A stretch of DNA of 64,000 nt from Bryoerythrophyllum caledonicum (lineage: Eukaryota > Streptophyta > Bryopsida > Pottiales > Pottiaceae). Of this stretch, positions 1-10,397 are shown piece by piece. The notes beneath the pieces were generated by a model that saw nothing but the letters and a program-made list of their open reading frames with translations, had not been told where the DNA came from and ran no database searches. Both the position numbers and the translations under genes were made by a program. Positions within the stretch are counted from its first letter, which is position 1. Every line of letters starts with the position of its first letter. Where the stretch lies: the NCBI GenBank assembly GCA_963971425.1, contig OZ020517.1, forward strand, positions 31,716,734 through 31,780,733, written 5' to 3'.

Positions 1-114
1 TTGTAGGGAGAGTTATTTTTTCAAGATCGTTGATAGCGGAAGATCTTAATGACCAGTCCTACAGAGTTAGTTATAAATCAGTGTAGCCTTTTGAAAATAA
101 CACTTACGTTCAAG

Positions 115-670
115 CTGGCTTGCATTTCTCAAGCGCTTCAAATTGCACGGCATATTGTGTGATGATATGGGGCTGGGAAAAACACTCCAATCCTCGGCCA
201 TTGTGGCGTCCGACACGGTTGAGCGAGCGAATGCTTTTGCTATCTCCAGCAGTCCTGATGGGGCCCCGCTTCCCTCGCTGGTCGTGTGTCCGTCCACTTT
301 GGTGGGCCACTGGGCGTACGAGATTGAGAAGTTCATTCCGACGGATATTCTGAACCCTCTGCAATACGCGGGGACGCCTCAGGAACGAACCAACTTGCGG
401 TCTCGGTTTTTGAAGCACAACATCGTCATCACCTCGTATGATGTGCTGAGGAAAGATATCGACTTTCTGGCGCAACAGGTGTGGAACTACTGCATTCTGG
501 ATGAGGGCCATATCATCAAGAGTGCGAAGTCGAAGATCACAATCGCCGCCAAGCGAATACAGGCCGACCATCGACTTTTGCTGTCAGGAACCCCTATTCA
601 GAACAACGTGCTGGAGCTTTGGTCTCTCTTCGACTTCCTTATGCCGGGTTTTCTTGGCACTGAGCGCCAG
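115..670 (+). CDS. BTAF1: BTAF1/MOT1-type SNF2 ATPase, single internal exon (partial)
   Basis: This exon encodes the first RecA lobe of a SNF2-family ATPase closest, from memory, to BTAF1/MOT1, which strips TATA-binding protein from DNA in the nucleus. It opens after an AG at 113-114, completing a codon so that the text reads WLAFLKRFKLHGILCDD. Motif I is DDMGLGKT, motif II LDEGH (DEGH, as in BTAF1), motif III LLSGTPIQNN, and it ends PGFLGTERQ before a GT donor at 671. The exon is phase 0 at its 3' end. The family continues with a QATYGKPL-like segment and a second helicase lobe; I cannot find these anywhere downstream. Exons further 5' would lie outside the window. It is either the end of a truncated gene or an isolated exon fragment. 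The family call is firm; whether the gene works is doubtful. Confidence 0.8.
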
Positions 671-1200
671 GTATCACTAATATCCTATTACAAGAGCCCT
701 GCATTCAAGGCTGACATGAAGTGTGTGATAGTTCATCTTTGCTTGCTGAGTGGATTATATGTTGGATTTAAGTTGCTTTTTGCTTTTGTTGTGACGTCGT
801 TGAGGGCCTGTGCACCTAAACTGAAGAATAGCGGGCTCTACGTCTACCTCAAGAAGGACAGCGGCTCGACAAATTGGTGACATCGCGAAGCAGCACCGAG
901 GAGAACTTCGGCACCGAGGGAACTTCTTTAGTGAAAAAATGCATTTTATGCCTTGAAGTCAAAGATTTTCACACATTGTCACACATTGTCAGGCAAGGAA
1001 CCAAAATACTTCTTCCTTTCCACATAAAACAATACTTGGACATAGACGCAATATAATCTCTGAGATTGCAACATCTACCTCGCAACTGTATTGCAAGGCC
1101 TCTATGACTTGGCGCACCCTACGACACCAGGTCCGGCCTAGCAAAAGCATTCAGGATAGCAATCAGGGTCGCATTCTCAGCAGCCACGTGACCCACGACA
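671..1200. other. Non-coding stretch with a dispersed-repeat fragment
   Basis: No exon continuing the upstream helicase is visible. Positions about 950-1050 match segments near 28,650-28,710 and 31,245-31,310, which belong to TTAA-flanked elements; the shared text includes CTTCTTCCTTTCCACATAAA. It is therefore a transposon fragment lying directly downstream of the helicase exon. Confidence 0.5.
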
Positions 1201-1660
1201 ACGGCAAGCACACCTTGACCTTGGCATCCACCATGTCCAAACCATCACGCTTCGCGAACGCTGCCACTGATCATGCCGTGGCCGCAGGGTCCATCGCTGG
1301 AGAACACCACCAACTTCACGCTCCCGATGAGTGCCGGGTAATACTCGGCCGGCACCACGTACAACTTGGCGTCAAAGCCGATGGTCAGCAGGCTGGGCTC
1401 CGTGAGGAGCTCCACATCCGCCACCACCGTTTCCTCTACAGGCGCACGACGCAAGTGATGGGCGAGGGGTGGGAGGTCGGGAGGGTGAAGGAGAACTTGA
1501 CCCCCTCCAGGCCCAGGTTCTGGCATGCCACGCCTACAGCTTCGGCTCCCCCTGCACACGCCACCGCCACCGCCGTCACCAGCAACACGGCCGCCACACT
1601 GGAAGTGAAGTGTGACACTATGGATAGTGTGACACTATCCATAGTGTCACACTTCACTTC
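1200..1660 (-). pseudogene. Possible broken gene for a membrane-anchored protein
   Basis: On the minus strand a hydrophobic stretch (VLLVTAVAVACAGGAEAVG) is followed by KFSFTLP. After a frame change comes a beta-rich segment (VEETVVADVELL, then AKLYVVPAEYYPALIG) that ends in a stop near 1245; a third frame continues as VDAKVKVCLP. The order membrane segment then beta-rich domain recalls LEA2/NHL proteins, but the match is weak. At least two frame changes are needed. The N-terminal end runs straight into the perfect palindrome at 1588-1674. No function is claimed. Confidence 0.2.
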
Positions 1661-1674
1661 CAGTGTGGCGGCCG
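1588..1674. repeat. Perfect 43-bp-arm palindrome
   Basis: The arms 1588-1630 and 1632-1674 are exact reverse complements around a single central base at 1631. The arm contains GGAAGTGAAGTGTGACAC, and that 18-mer occurs again in direct orientation just outside, from 1674 to 1691. The DNA can form a hairpin with almost no loop. Confidence 0.9.
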
Positions 1675-1924
1675 GAAGTGAAGTGTGACACGGACCCGGA
1701 CTTGATCATGATTGATATGGACTCTGTGATCGTTTTGGAGACCCAGAGAGATAGAATGTGGTGAACAGAGCGAGCGGAGTAACAAAGTCCCAAGAGAATC
1801 GAGAGTGAGAGTGTGAATTTGTGTGCTTCATCTGGCGTTCTTATGCCGTTAACTTGTCCGAAACTTGGAAAGTCGTGGTTGTAAGCAGATGTTGTGCAGG
1901 GTTTGTCCTGTGCGCGGGCTCCCG

Positions 1925-2016
1925 GGCTCCCTCATGTGTCTTTTACATGAGGGCTCCCTCGCGCATCTTGTGAGCGGATCTGCATGCCGGGTCATGCAGA
2001 TCTGCTCACAAGATGC
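1925..2016. repeat. Two neighbouring inverted repeats
   Basis: A short inverted repeat around GGGCTCCCTCATG / CATGAGGGCTCCC is followed by a longer hairpin. That hairpin has 24-bp arms at 1963-1986 and 1993-2016, one mismatch, and the loop CCGGGT. The loop sequence CCGGGTCATG recurs right after the second arm. No gene is visible from here to about 2586. Confidence 0.75.
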
Positions 2017-2586
2017 CGGGTCATGTCTGCATCCTTTGCCCGATGTGGACGGCGTCTACGTCGGGACGTAGTCTTTCTACTTGGACGGCATCTTTCAACT
2101 GCAAGTGATCAGATCAGTACTTACCAAGGAGAGTTGTTCTATGAAATCTTATTTAAATCCAAGACTACGTCTTCTGCCCTTGGATCTACTTAAGCTTGAA
2201 CTGTTCGGTCTTCTGATATATTTTATGTGGCTTCACGTGACATGTGTGGATAGGCTCATGAGAGCAGGTACTTGTTGGTATTAGTTTACCAGTGGGCCCC
2301 ATTGTATTGTTTTCCGTTGCTTTTGTAGGCACTCGTCTTCACACATGCTCATACGTAGCATTGTTAGATTCAAGACGTTGACAAAGCAGCCTGGCCATCT
2401 GAGGACTCTAATTAGGCATCCTACTTAGGTCTTGTGGTTGTATCCTCACCTCAGCATCAAGACTAGCAAGACCTTGTGCCTTATCAACACTGCTATGGTC
2501 TTGCACTGAATCAAGTTCTGTTAAGATGCTTTCTGTACGCAGATGCTGATGTTTTAGGGTGCTGTGAGACTGCTCCATTTCTTTTC

Positions 2587-3778
2587 CAAGAAATTTTCAA
2601 AGAAATTGATCAATGGCATGCGAGTTCTTTTCTCTCAGTCAGCAGGAGAAAGACGAATATGCAGTCAAGCCAGGGATGTGTGTTGGCTACGGAAGATTCT
2701 ACGAGAAGAGCGACGGAGTCTCTAATTGGACAGATAACCTCATCTTATTTAGTTACGGAAATGAGCACAAGCTTGCCAATCCATGTATGCCTACCAAGCC
2801 GGAACGTTTCAGGTAACACCCATAGCCCAAGACTCACTCACCGCCCGTGCTAATGATGCATTACTGACTCTGATCCATTCTTGAAGGGAAATAGTCGAAG
2901 TGTATTGCAGGTCGGTTTTCGAGCAGTTCACACTGCTGCTCATATCAGTGGGCATGGCCCTGAAGCCTGACGCCATAGCCAAGCAGGCGATCATAAACCG
3001 TGCCGCCATCCGCACTGACTTTAACTATTATCCACCATGCCCGCAACCAGAGCTTGTCCTGGGATCCGCTCCGCACACGGATCGCAGCATCTTGACGGTG
3101 CTGCAACAAAACCAGATATCCGGGCTAGAAGTGATCAAGGATGCGAAATGGGTCAGGGTTTCACCCTTGAAAAATGCCTTGGTGATCAACCTCGGTGACC
3201 AAATGCAGGTGTGTACCAACTACTCTAAAAATGATGTTTAGTGTATCCACACTACAGTAGTTGGTTTATAAATGCTATAAGTTCTAACTCTTGATGAATA
3301 ATTTTACCACCTGTGTCTACAATGATCCGCCTCTTTGAGTAGTACGGATAGTTGTGCTCTTGGTAAAATCTTCCTCCAAAGTAACAAAATGTAGCACTTC
3401 CAAATCATCTAGTGTGGATACACTAAGCATCATTTTCAGTGTAATGATCCTAAAACCTCTGAATCCTCATAATCAAATTTCTAATGAATCTGGATGTGTC
3501 GACTTGAGTGCGTGCAGATAATGAGCAACGGCAAATACAAGAGCGTGCTGCACCGCGCTGTGGCCAATCACGCAGTGGAGCGGTACAGCTTTGCCAACTT
3601 TCTTGTCCCAGGGATGAGAGCTGCATCCAACCCATAGCGCAGCTGCTCTCGGCATCATCATCGCCGCCGCTGTACCGAGCAGTCACTGAGCTTCGGGGAA
3701 TACTCGGGTGGAAACTCGTACCTATTCAAGCCTCTTGAAGGAAAACGCCGCATAGATGCGTTTCTCATATCCACGTAA
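2587..3778 (+). pseudogene. 2-oxoglutarate/Fe(II) dioxygenase (DOXC type), frameshifted
   Basis: Three exons of a plant 2-oxoglutarate-dependent dioxygenase, the cytosolic family of flavonoid, hormone and coumarin oxygenases. Exon A (about 2587-2812) reads MACEFFSLSQQEKDEYA and ends FR. Exon B (2887-3208) carries DFNYYPPCPQPEL, then the iron ligands in PHTDRS and the LVINLGDQ strand. Exon C (from 3518) gives the second His in KYKSVLHRAV and the RYS motif that binds 2-oxoglutarate. Both introns have GT-AG ends and keep phase. The frame breaks near 2610 (the EIFKEIDQ helix is one base out), again after 3620 where TAG follows RAASNP, and once more near 3688 before SFGEYSGGNSYLF. The N-terminal third is absent. 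All catalytic residues survive, so decay is recent or the sequence carries errors. Confidence 0.75.
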
Positions 3779-4565
3779 GTCATCGACTTGGTGTATATGT
3801 TGTGCAAAGCCAACTAACGTGCAGTCATGATAGTCATTTGAATTGATCTGTAATGACTAGCTCGAAGCTCAAGAATGTTGAACGTTGTAGAATCCTACAT
3901 GAATGAACCTATGCTCACCATGACTTAAAACTCATGAAAATGATGTCCATATTGCGAGGATTGATATTATACATCATCGTGACTTTATGTTACGGTGAAT
4001 TAGTAGGTGTGTGGATTGATCTGTCTTGTGGATGATGACAATGGGCTGCTATCAGCAAGTCAGTGGAAGCACAAGTGCAGGTGATTTACTTTGGATGAGA
4101 TTGCAGGGATTTTAGGGTTCTAGTTTTCCAGTGTTCTTAGATAGGGGATAGAATGCATGTTGCTGAGTTGACAGGAGATGCTACATGTATTTCCCTTTGA
4201 GTTCTCCAATGATTGTGGTGGTAGATTGAGAATATATATTTCATACAAGTGCTCTTGCGTCTTGAGGGTATCTCAAATCATTCATTACAGTGAGAAGTCT
4301 GGCGTGGTCTACAGATCGAAAGCCATACTGTATTGATGTCTCCAACCCAAGTGGGTGATGTAAATAGTTGTCATGTAGAATAGTACTTAAAACTTCCTCT
4401 TTGGACACCATTATGCGCTTTCAAAGTTGGTATTATTAATAGATAAAACGGCGTCCAAGAGGTGGGACCATAGGCCAACTAGGGTACAATACTAGACTAC
4501 TAGTCGCAGCGCAACTTCTCTCAAAAATAGCCCAACTTTTGGAGAAGTCACTGTGAGGATGGTAG
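3779..4565. other. No gene seen
   Basis: AT-rich spacer with only short chance reading frames and no recognisable domain or RNA gene. It ends with GATGGTAG (4558-4565), the left target duplication of the next element. Confidence 0.5.
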
Positions 4566-4924
4566 CAGGCCTTTTGTTTTTGGCAATCTGGAGCTACAAA
4601 GCAAATTTTAATTTCCAGAAATAGAATATTCCCAAAAAATTGGGAAATTTTAAGATTTTATATCGCCAAAACTTCATTGATGGCCGTTGGCATATCGTCA
4701 TATTGCTACTAATGAACAATGAGGACTCCGACTTGTCGCCAAAAAGGATGTACAAATCTATGTTTATAGAGATGAATTCTCCAAAATGGATATTTACGGA
4801 GAAAATTTGGTTTTGTGTGGTTTCAAGAGAAACTTTGTGTCGCCAAACTTGCGGTTGTCAAAAAGTTTGTGTCGCCACTCTGGCCAAATCTGGCTAAAAC
4901 TCTAAAACCAAAACAAAAGGCCTG
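4566..4924. mobile_element. hAT-type MITE, 359 bp, 8-bp target duplication
   Basis: The element begins CAGGCCTTTTGTTTT and ends with its reverse complement. It is flanked by an exact 8-bp duplication GATGGTAG at 4558-4565 and 4925-4932, the length typical of hAT elements. Inside, the hexamer TCGCCA recurs several times (for example before AAAACTT and AAAAAGG), as expected of subterminal transposase-binding sites. No transposase is encoded. Confidence 0.85.
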
Positions 4925-5329
4925 GATGGTAGTGACGAGTCAATAAAGTAGATAAACAATTGATGCTCCATTTGCTTCGATGGAAGTGACGAGTCAACAG
5001 GACAGTAAGCAGTCAATGCTCCACTTGTGTCAGAGAAGTAAAACTCCATGTAAGACACTTAAGTGTGCGCTTTATGATCACCTCTCACATCTTCAGGTTT
5101 TGTAAGTGCAGGAGTGAGGTTAGATGACCTAAAACCACCAACTTAAGCTTGCTGACCTATTTATAGCGTTTGTATACGTGGTAAGAATTTTTTTGGGAAT
5201 TCAAAATAGGATTTCATGAATATTGCAATTGTCGTGACCATTTATTTCTTCATCATGAAATTGCTACAAATTTTCAAAGTGGATAGTAAGCCGTGACCCA
5301 TTCTTAAAATACATAGAGTAAACCTTCAT

Positions 5330-5468
5330 ATCATCCGTTCAAATTATCATTCTAAAACATGTTTTGTTCCCAAAAAATTAAAACGTGAATTGGCACTTTT
5401 TAATTCTCCACTTCTTCCACGATTGTATTGAATATGCTACACCCCTTCTCTACCTCTAAAAATCGGTG
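5330..5468. repeat. Fragment of a dispersed repeat
   Basis: This segment (containing AAAACGTGAATTGGCA and GCTACACCCCTTCTCTACC) matches text near 28,765-28,915 and 31,375-31,510 inside TTAA-flanked elements. The Tc1-like element starts just after it, so it may have landed in an older repeat. The flank beyond the right end of the Tc1-like element does not visibly continue it. Confidence 0.6.
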
Positions 5469-5470
5469 TA

Positions 5471-6413
5471 CAATAGGGTGACATTCAAATTGGCGTTTGG
5501 GCAATTCTAGGGATGGTGTCCCATATTGCTGCCAACTTTGACACCCTCCACAGGGCTGAAAATTTGTTATTTTACCCTGAAATTTTGGAGACAACATCAT
5601 CTCTATGTTGAAAACATGCATACCAAATTTCAAGTCCAGAGGACTTATGAAACAAAAGATATTAAAGATTAACCACCATGGGGTAGCTCTGAGAAAAGTT
5701 TCACAGCTGCCAACTTTGACACCCTTTCAAGGATTGAGGAAATTTTTTTGCCCATGGAATTTTGGGAGTGAAAACACCTTTATGTTGATTACATGTGTGG
5801 AAATTTTCAAGTCCAAAAAATGCACGAAAAAAATCACATCCCAAATCTATCAACATGTGAAGTTGTGAGAAACAAAGGGAAAAACCATTTTACTACTTCC
5901 AGCTTTGACACCCTCCCTAGGGCTGAGATTTTGTTACTTCAACATGAAATTTTTGTCACACGGTTATATTTATGTTGATAACATGTGGGGAAATTCTCAA
6001 GGCCAAGAAATGTATTCAAAAGAAGATATTCAAAATCTACTAACATGGGGGTTGACTGTGAGAAAAGTTTCACAGCTGCCCACTTTGACACTCTCCCAAG
6101 AATTCAAAAAAAATGATTTGTCCATGAAATTTTGGGTATGAAGTCATCTTCACGTCAAATACAAGTGTGGAAAATTTCAAATCCAAAAGATCTACACAAA
6201 AAAACATATACCAAGTCTACCAACATGTGTTGTTGTGAGAAACAAAGGGGAGTGCTTACCACTACTTCCAACTTCAACACCCTTCCTAGGATTCAGTTTT
6301 TGTTGATACATAATGAAAATTTGGCCACAAGATCATCTCTATGTTGTAACATGTGAGATAGATTTCAAAGCCAAAAGATGTATATACAAAAAAAATTATT
6401 CCATATCTACCAA
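5471..6413 (+). repeat. Left terminal inverted repeat of the Tc1-like element
   Basis: It pairs with 8169-9112 over nearly its whole length with few differences. It contains the ~180-bp internal subunits described for the parent element. Confidence 0.85.
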
Positions 6414-6429
6414 CGTGTATGTCCTCGTC

Positions 6430-7406
6430 TAGCGTCAATTACTACTTGTAACCTTGAGGGCATAGAATGACATACTTGAAGGAGCTTTGTACCACTGACC
6501 AAATTCCACTCTCTTTTAAGAACTATTTTCAACACTTCTAAGTATCTAGGGCATTCCTTGCCATGTTGTACAACATCTTTCAGCATCTTCTAGACATTCT
6601 CGATTGGATTGAGATCCGGAGAGTTTGTTGGCCAACTGAGCTTTTCGAGTTGGTGGATTTGTCTCCATTATTCACATGTTTTGCTGCGATGGACAGGTGC
6701 GCCATCTTCCATAAGCACTCCTTGTGGAACTCTATCCAAGAAATGAATGGATTCGCCATCGTAGACCACCTCCACAAAATCCTTAGAAGAACGTCGACTT
6801 TTTGGCATAAAGACAAGTTGTGACTTTTGTCCTCTATCAAATGCACCTCAAATCATCGAAGATGTCTATCCACTTTTAGGAGTAGGAACTATACAACTTG
6901 ATGAATAGCGTTCATATGCACTTCTCCAAACATGAATTTGCCGAGAACTTTTTCCAATCTCAAAAGTAGATTCATCTATCCAAACAATACGCTCCCACTC
7001 TTCTGGACTCCATCCACGTTACTTCTGAGCAAAAGCTAACCGCTGAGACATAAGATAGGGTGTCAAAAAAGGTTTCTTGATTGCTATTCGACTAAAAATA
7101 CCACTTTTGTGTAATACCCTTTGAATAGTACATCTACACACTTGAGAACGGCATATACTAGTAATCTTTGAGACTGAGACTGAGTTCTTCATAACGCACA
7201 ATACTATGCACATCTCTCTCACTAGGTTTTTTAGCGTGACTTCCACTGCAAGGTTTGCACTTGTAAGTTCCATCTTCTTTAAACGTTTTTACTAACCTTT
7301 GAACTGTTCTAACAGAAACTCCGATAGTGGCTGCAATTTGAACTCTATAATTTCCTCCCTCACTCAATCCTGTAATGCGAGCACAAATTTCATCTGAAAT
7401 TGCCAT
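6430..7406 (-). pseudogene. Tc1-like transposase, D-D-34-E, decayed
   Basis: Read from 7406 downwards: an N-terminal paired helix-turn-helix (GNYRVQIAATIGVSVRTVQR), the linker helix TIQRVLHKSGI followed by KKPFLTP, then the first catalytic Asp in IVWIDESTFE, the second in LMEDGAPVHRS, and the Glu in NSPDLNPIENV. Exactly 34 residues separate the second Asp from the Glu, the Tc1 spacing. Plant mariner elements are usually D39D, so this is an atypical lineage for a plant. Stops (TAA after LAFAQK, TAA after SKTCE, TAG where ENVW is expected) and frame changes make it inactive. It would have cut and pasted the parent element at TA sites. Confidence 0.8.
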
Positions 7407-7439
7407 TCTGGACTATTTTTATGATATTGATACAATACT

Positions 7440-8165
7440 AAACACTCATCAACAAGTAGTCAATATAACACTCAACCTATGGCATTTGGATTATATGGAT
7501 CAGTGAACACAAAGACCTGAGCCCATGGCATGTGCACTAAGTAAATCACTCAACAACATACTACTCACATGGGCATGTGCATTAGGTGATCACCATGGCA
7601 TGTGCATCAATTGAGTGAACTAGAAAATACTCTTGGATATACTCATGCCACATGTGATTTGTCCACATTCAATAAACCAATCAACAACACTCAACGAGAA
7701 AAATGATATGTCTACTCAATGAATCAACCCATATGCGATATGTCCACTCAATCACTCAACAACACTCAGCCCATATGTAATATGTCCACTCAACCCATAT
7801 GCCCTACATCTAAATTAACACTCATGCATCACAATATGACATTCTTTGCTCTCAATATCATCTCAACATTTCAGTCTATCACAAATCACATGACAAAACA
7901 CACACAACATTTCCTTCACATTGTGCTCAATAGATATTTGGAGGAAAAAACTCGTCATACGTACATATTGCACACCATATGACCAAGTGGATTCTTCTAC
8001 ATGAAACACCTCTTCACTTCCACATGAAGATTTTATTGATCTTTTCAAGAAGCATTTATGTTTGGTTGCTCAGTCACATGAATAAAATCAATGAGGAGCA
8101 CGAGGTGTCAAAGATATTTCGACATTCTCAATATGCCCCTTCAATATAGTTTCTCATTGTTACAA
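7440..8165. other. Internal non-coding part of the Tc1-like element
   Basis: AT-rich with loosely repeated phrases such as CACTCAACAACA and CCCATATG (7500-7810). No reading frame with recognisable similarity was seen. Confidence 0.5.
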
Positions 8166-8168
8166 ACA

Positions 8169-9112
8169 TTGGTAGATATGGAATAATTTTTTTTGTATAT
8201 ACATCTTTTGGCTTTGAAATCTATCTCACATGTTACAACATAGAGATGATCTTGTGGCCAAATTTTCATTATGTATCAACAAAAACTGAATCCTAGGAAG
8301 GGTGTTGAAGTTGGAAGTAGTGGTAAGCACTCCCCTTTGTTTCTCACAACAACACATGTTGGTAGACTTGGTATATGTTTTTTTGTGTAGATCTTTTGGA
8401 TTTGAAATTTTCCACACTTGTATTTGACGTGAAGATGACTTCATACCCAAAATTTCATGGACAAATCATTTTTTTTGAATTCTTGGGAGAGTGTCAAAGT
8501 GGGCAGCTGTGAAACTTTTCTCACAGTCAACCCCCATGTTAGTAGATTTTGAATATCTTCTTTTGAATACATTTTTTGGCCTTGAGAATTTTCCCACATG
8601 TTATCAACATAAATATAACCGTGTGACAAAAATTTCATGTTGAAGTAACAAAATCTCAGCCCTAGGGAGGGTGTCAAAGCTGGAAGTAGTAAAATGGTTT
8701 TTCCCTTTGTTTCTCACAACTTCACATGTTGATAGATTTGGGATGTGATTTTTTTCGTGCATTTTTTGGACTTGAAAATTTCCACACATGTAATCAACAT
8801 AAAGGTGTTTTCACTCCCAAAATTCCATGGGCAAAAAAAATTTCCTCAATCCTTGGGAGGGTGTCAAAATTGGCAGCTGTGAAACTTTTCTCACAGCTAC
8901 CCCATGGTGGTTAATCATTAATATCTTTTGTTTCATAAGTCTTCTGGACTTGAAATTTGGTATGCATGTTTTCAACATAGAGATGCTGTTGTCTCCAAAA
9001 TTTCAGGGTAAAATAACAAATTTTCAGCCCTGTGGAGGGTGTCAAAGTTGGCAGCAATATGGGACACCATCCCTAGAATTGCCCAAACGCCAATTTGAAT
9101 GTCACCCTATTG
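8169..9112 (-). repeat. Right terminal inverted repeat of the Tc1-like element
   Basis: Reverse complement of 5471-6413. The two arms differ at scattered positions only (for example GGGG versus GGGA near 5990 and 8593), so they have diverged little since insertion or have been homogenised. Confidence 0.85.
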
Positions 9113-9177
9113 TACATTTGAATTTTGCATTTATATATGTTTACTTCATTGGGGATGAAACTTACCCTGTCAGGAAG

Positions 9178-10306
9178 GGCCAGGGCGAACTGACCCCCTC
9201 GTTGGGACCGCTCGGATGAAGGGAGGTCAATCAGCCCTCGAACCTCGTTCGTCCCCATCGCTCTCCGCGACCAGCTCTTCGCTCGGCCCTTCCCCGGTGC
9301 TTGCTTTCTTCACCCTCCCCCCATACCCGCCCCATCGCCTCTCGATACCCAACCGCTCCTCTCGCCCAAACCCTCCCCTCTCGCCCTCAGCCTTGCCTCT
9401 CATCCAACGACCATGTCAGGTTCAAACACTTACGAAATCATTCAAACACATCCAGAGTCAAGCAAGATGGTGGAAACTCTAGTCACATTATGAAGTGGTA
9501 ATGTCAATTAAGATCTGCTGCTGCAAGATGCACGGGCTCAACCATTTGAGTTTCATAGGAGAATGTGAAGTTCTTGACTAATTGTAGAGAACGGATGATG
9601 GAGTTGGTGGCTTTTTCAAGGAAATCAGTCATATGCATTGTCTTGATGATGATCCCATTTGTTGCTGCCAGAGGGTACCATAATCAACCTTAAGCTCTCC
9701 CTACCAAGGCCGGCTACCTAGACGTCAACACCCCAACTGCAAACAATATGTTCTAGCAAGCAACAGTCACGTTTTGTTTCACCCCAAACTTCAACTTTAG
9801 CTAACTTGATGAATCAAATGTGGTACGACGAGAGTGGGTTTGACATCTGATGCTCTGAACTAGCTCTAATATGCTATGAACGTAGTGCAATAAACACACA
9901 GAACATTACACATCACCCGAAGACTTTTCATACAAACTAGCCCGTGAAGCACACATAGCATTGGAGATGAGTGCGTTCTTTTTTTTTTTTGCAAATTAAA
10001 GTTTTGCGTTTGTTTTGTGGAGCTTGATCTTGTGAAGATTACCACAACACACCTGGTTTGTAGACGAGAGGGGAGGGTTTCGGGACGAGGGGAGGCTGAG
10101 GGCGAGAGGGGAGGGTTTGGGCGAGAGGAGAGGTTGGGTATCGAGAGGCGATGGGGCGGGTATGGAGGGAGGTGGAGAAAGCAAGCACCGGGGAAGGGCC
10201 GAGCGAAGGGCTGGCCGGGGAGACGGATGGGGACGAACGAGGTTCGGGGGCGGATTGACCTCCCTTCATCCGGGCACTCCCAACGAGGGGTCAGTTCGCC
10301 CTGGCC
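9178..10306. mobile_element. Mutator-like non-autonomous element, 1129 bp, 9-bp target duplication
   Basis: Ends are GGCCAGGGCGAACTGACC and its reverse complement, bordered by an exact 9-bp duplication GTCAGGAAG (9169-9177 and 10307-10315), the length usual for Mutator-like elements. The inverted ends extend about 230 bp each and are GC-rich and Pro/Arg-coding by chance, unlike the AT-rich interior. No transposase is encoded. The interior (about 9410-10060) contains nothing I recognise. Confidence 0.85.
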
Positions 10307-10327
10307 GTCAGGAAGGGGGGTTCTACT

Positions 10328-10397
10328 TGTATATGATAAAATGAATCAACAAGAAGTTAACTGTATATGATAAAATGAATCAACAAGAAGTCAACTA
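10328..10397. repeat. Tandem duplication, about 36-bp unit, two copies
   Basis: The phrase TGTATATGATAAAATGAATC followed by AACAAGAAGT is repeated back to back with one difference. It lies just outside the 9-bp duplication of the Mutator-like element. Confidence 0.8.

Larger units (their letters stand above)
5471..9112. mobile_element. Tc1-like element, 3642 bp, with giant repeat-built inverted ends
   Basis: The outermost bases CAATAGGGTGACATTC (5471) and their reverse complement (ending 9112) are each bordered by TA (5469-5470 and 9113-9114), the Tc1/mariner target duplication. Inverted ends run 5471-6413 and 8169-9112, about 943 bp each. Each end is made of roughly five degenerate units of about 180 bp, marked by CAACTTTGACACCCT-like cores near 5527, 5709, 5900, 6077 and 6266. 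A decayed transposase lies between them on the minus strand. Confidence 0.85.

Noticed and set aside
5400..6356. Several 60-90-codon frames in the Tc1-like ends
   Set aside because: The same frames appear mirrored at 8226-9219 because they sit in the inverted repeats; no coding signature.
10017..10370. 117-codon Gly/Arg-rich frame and opposite-strand Pro-rich frames
   Set aside because: They fall on the inverted ends of the Mutator-like element, and both strands are equally open because of GC bias.
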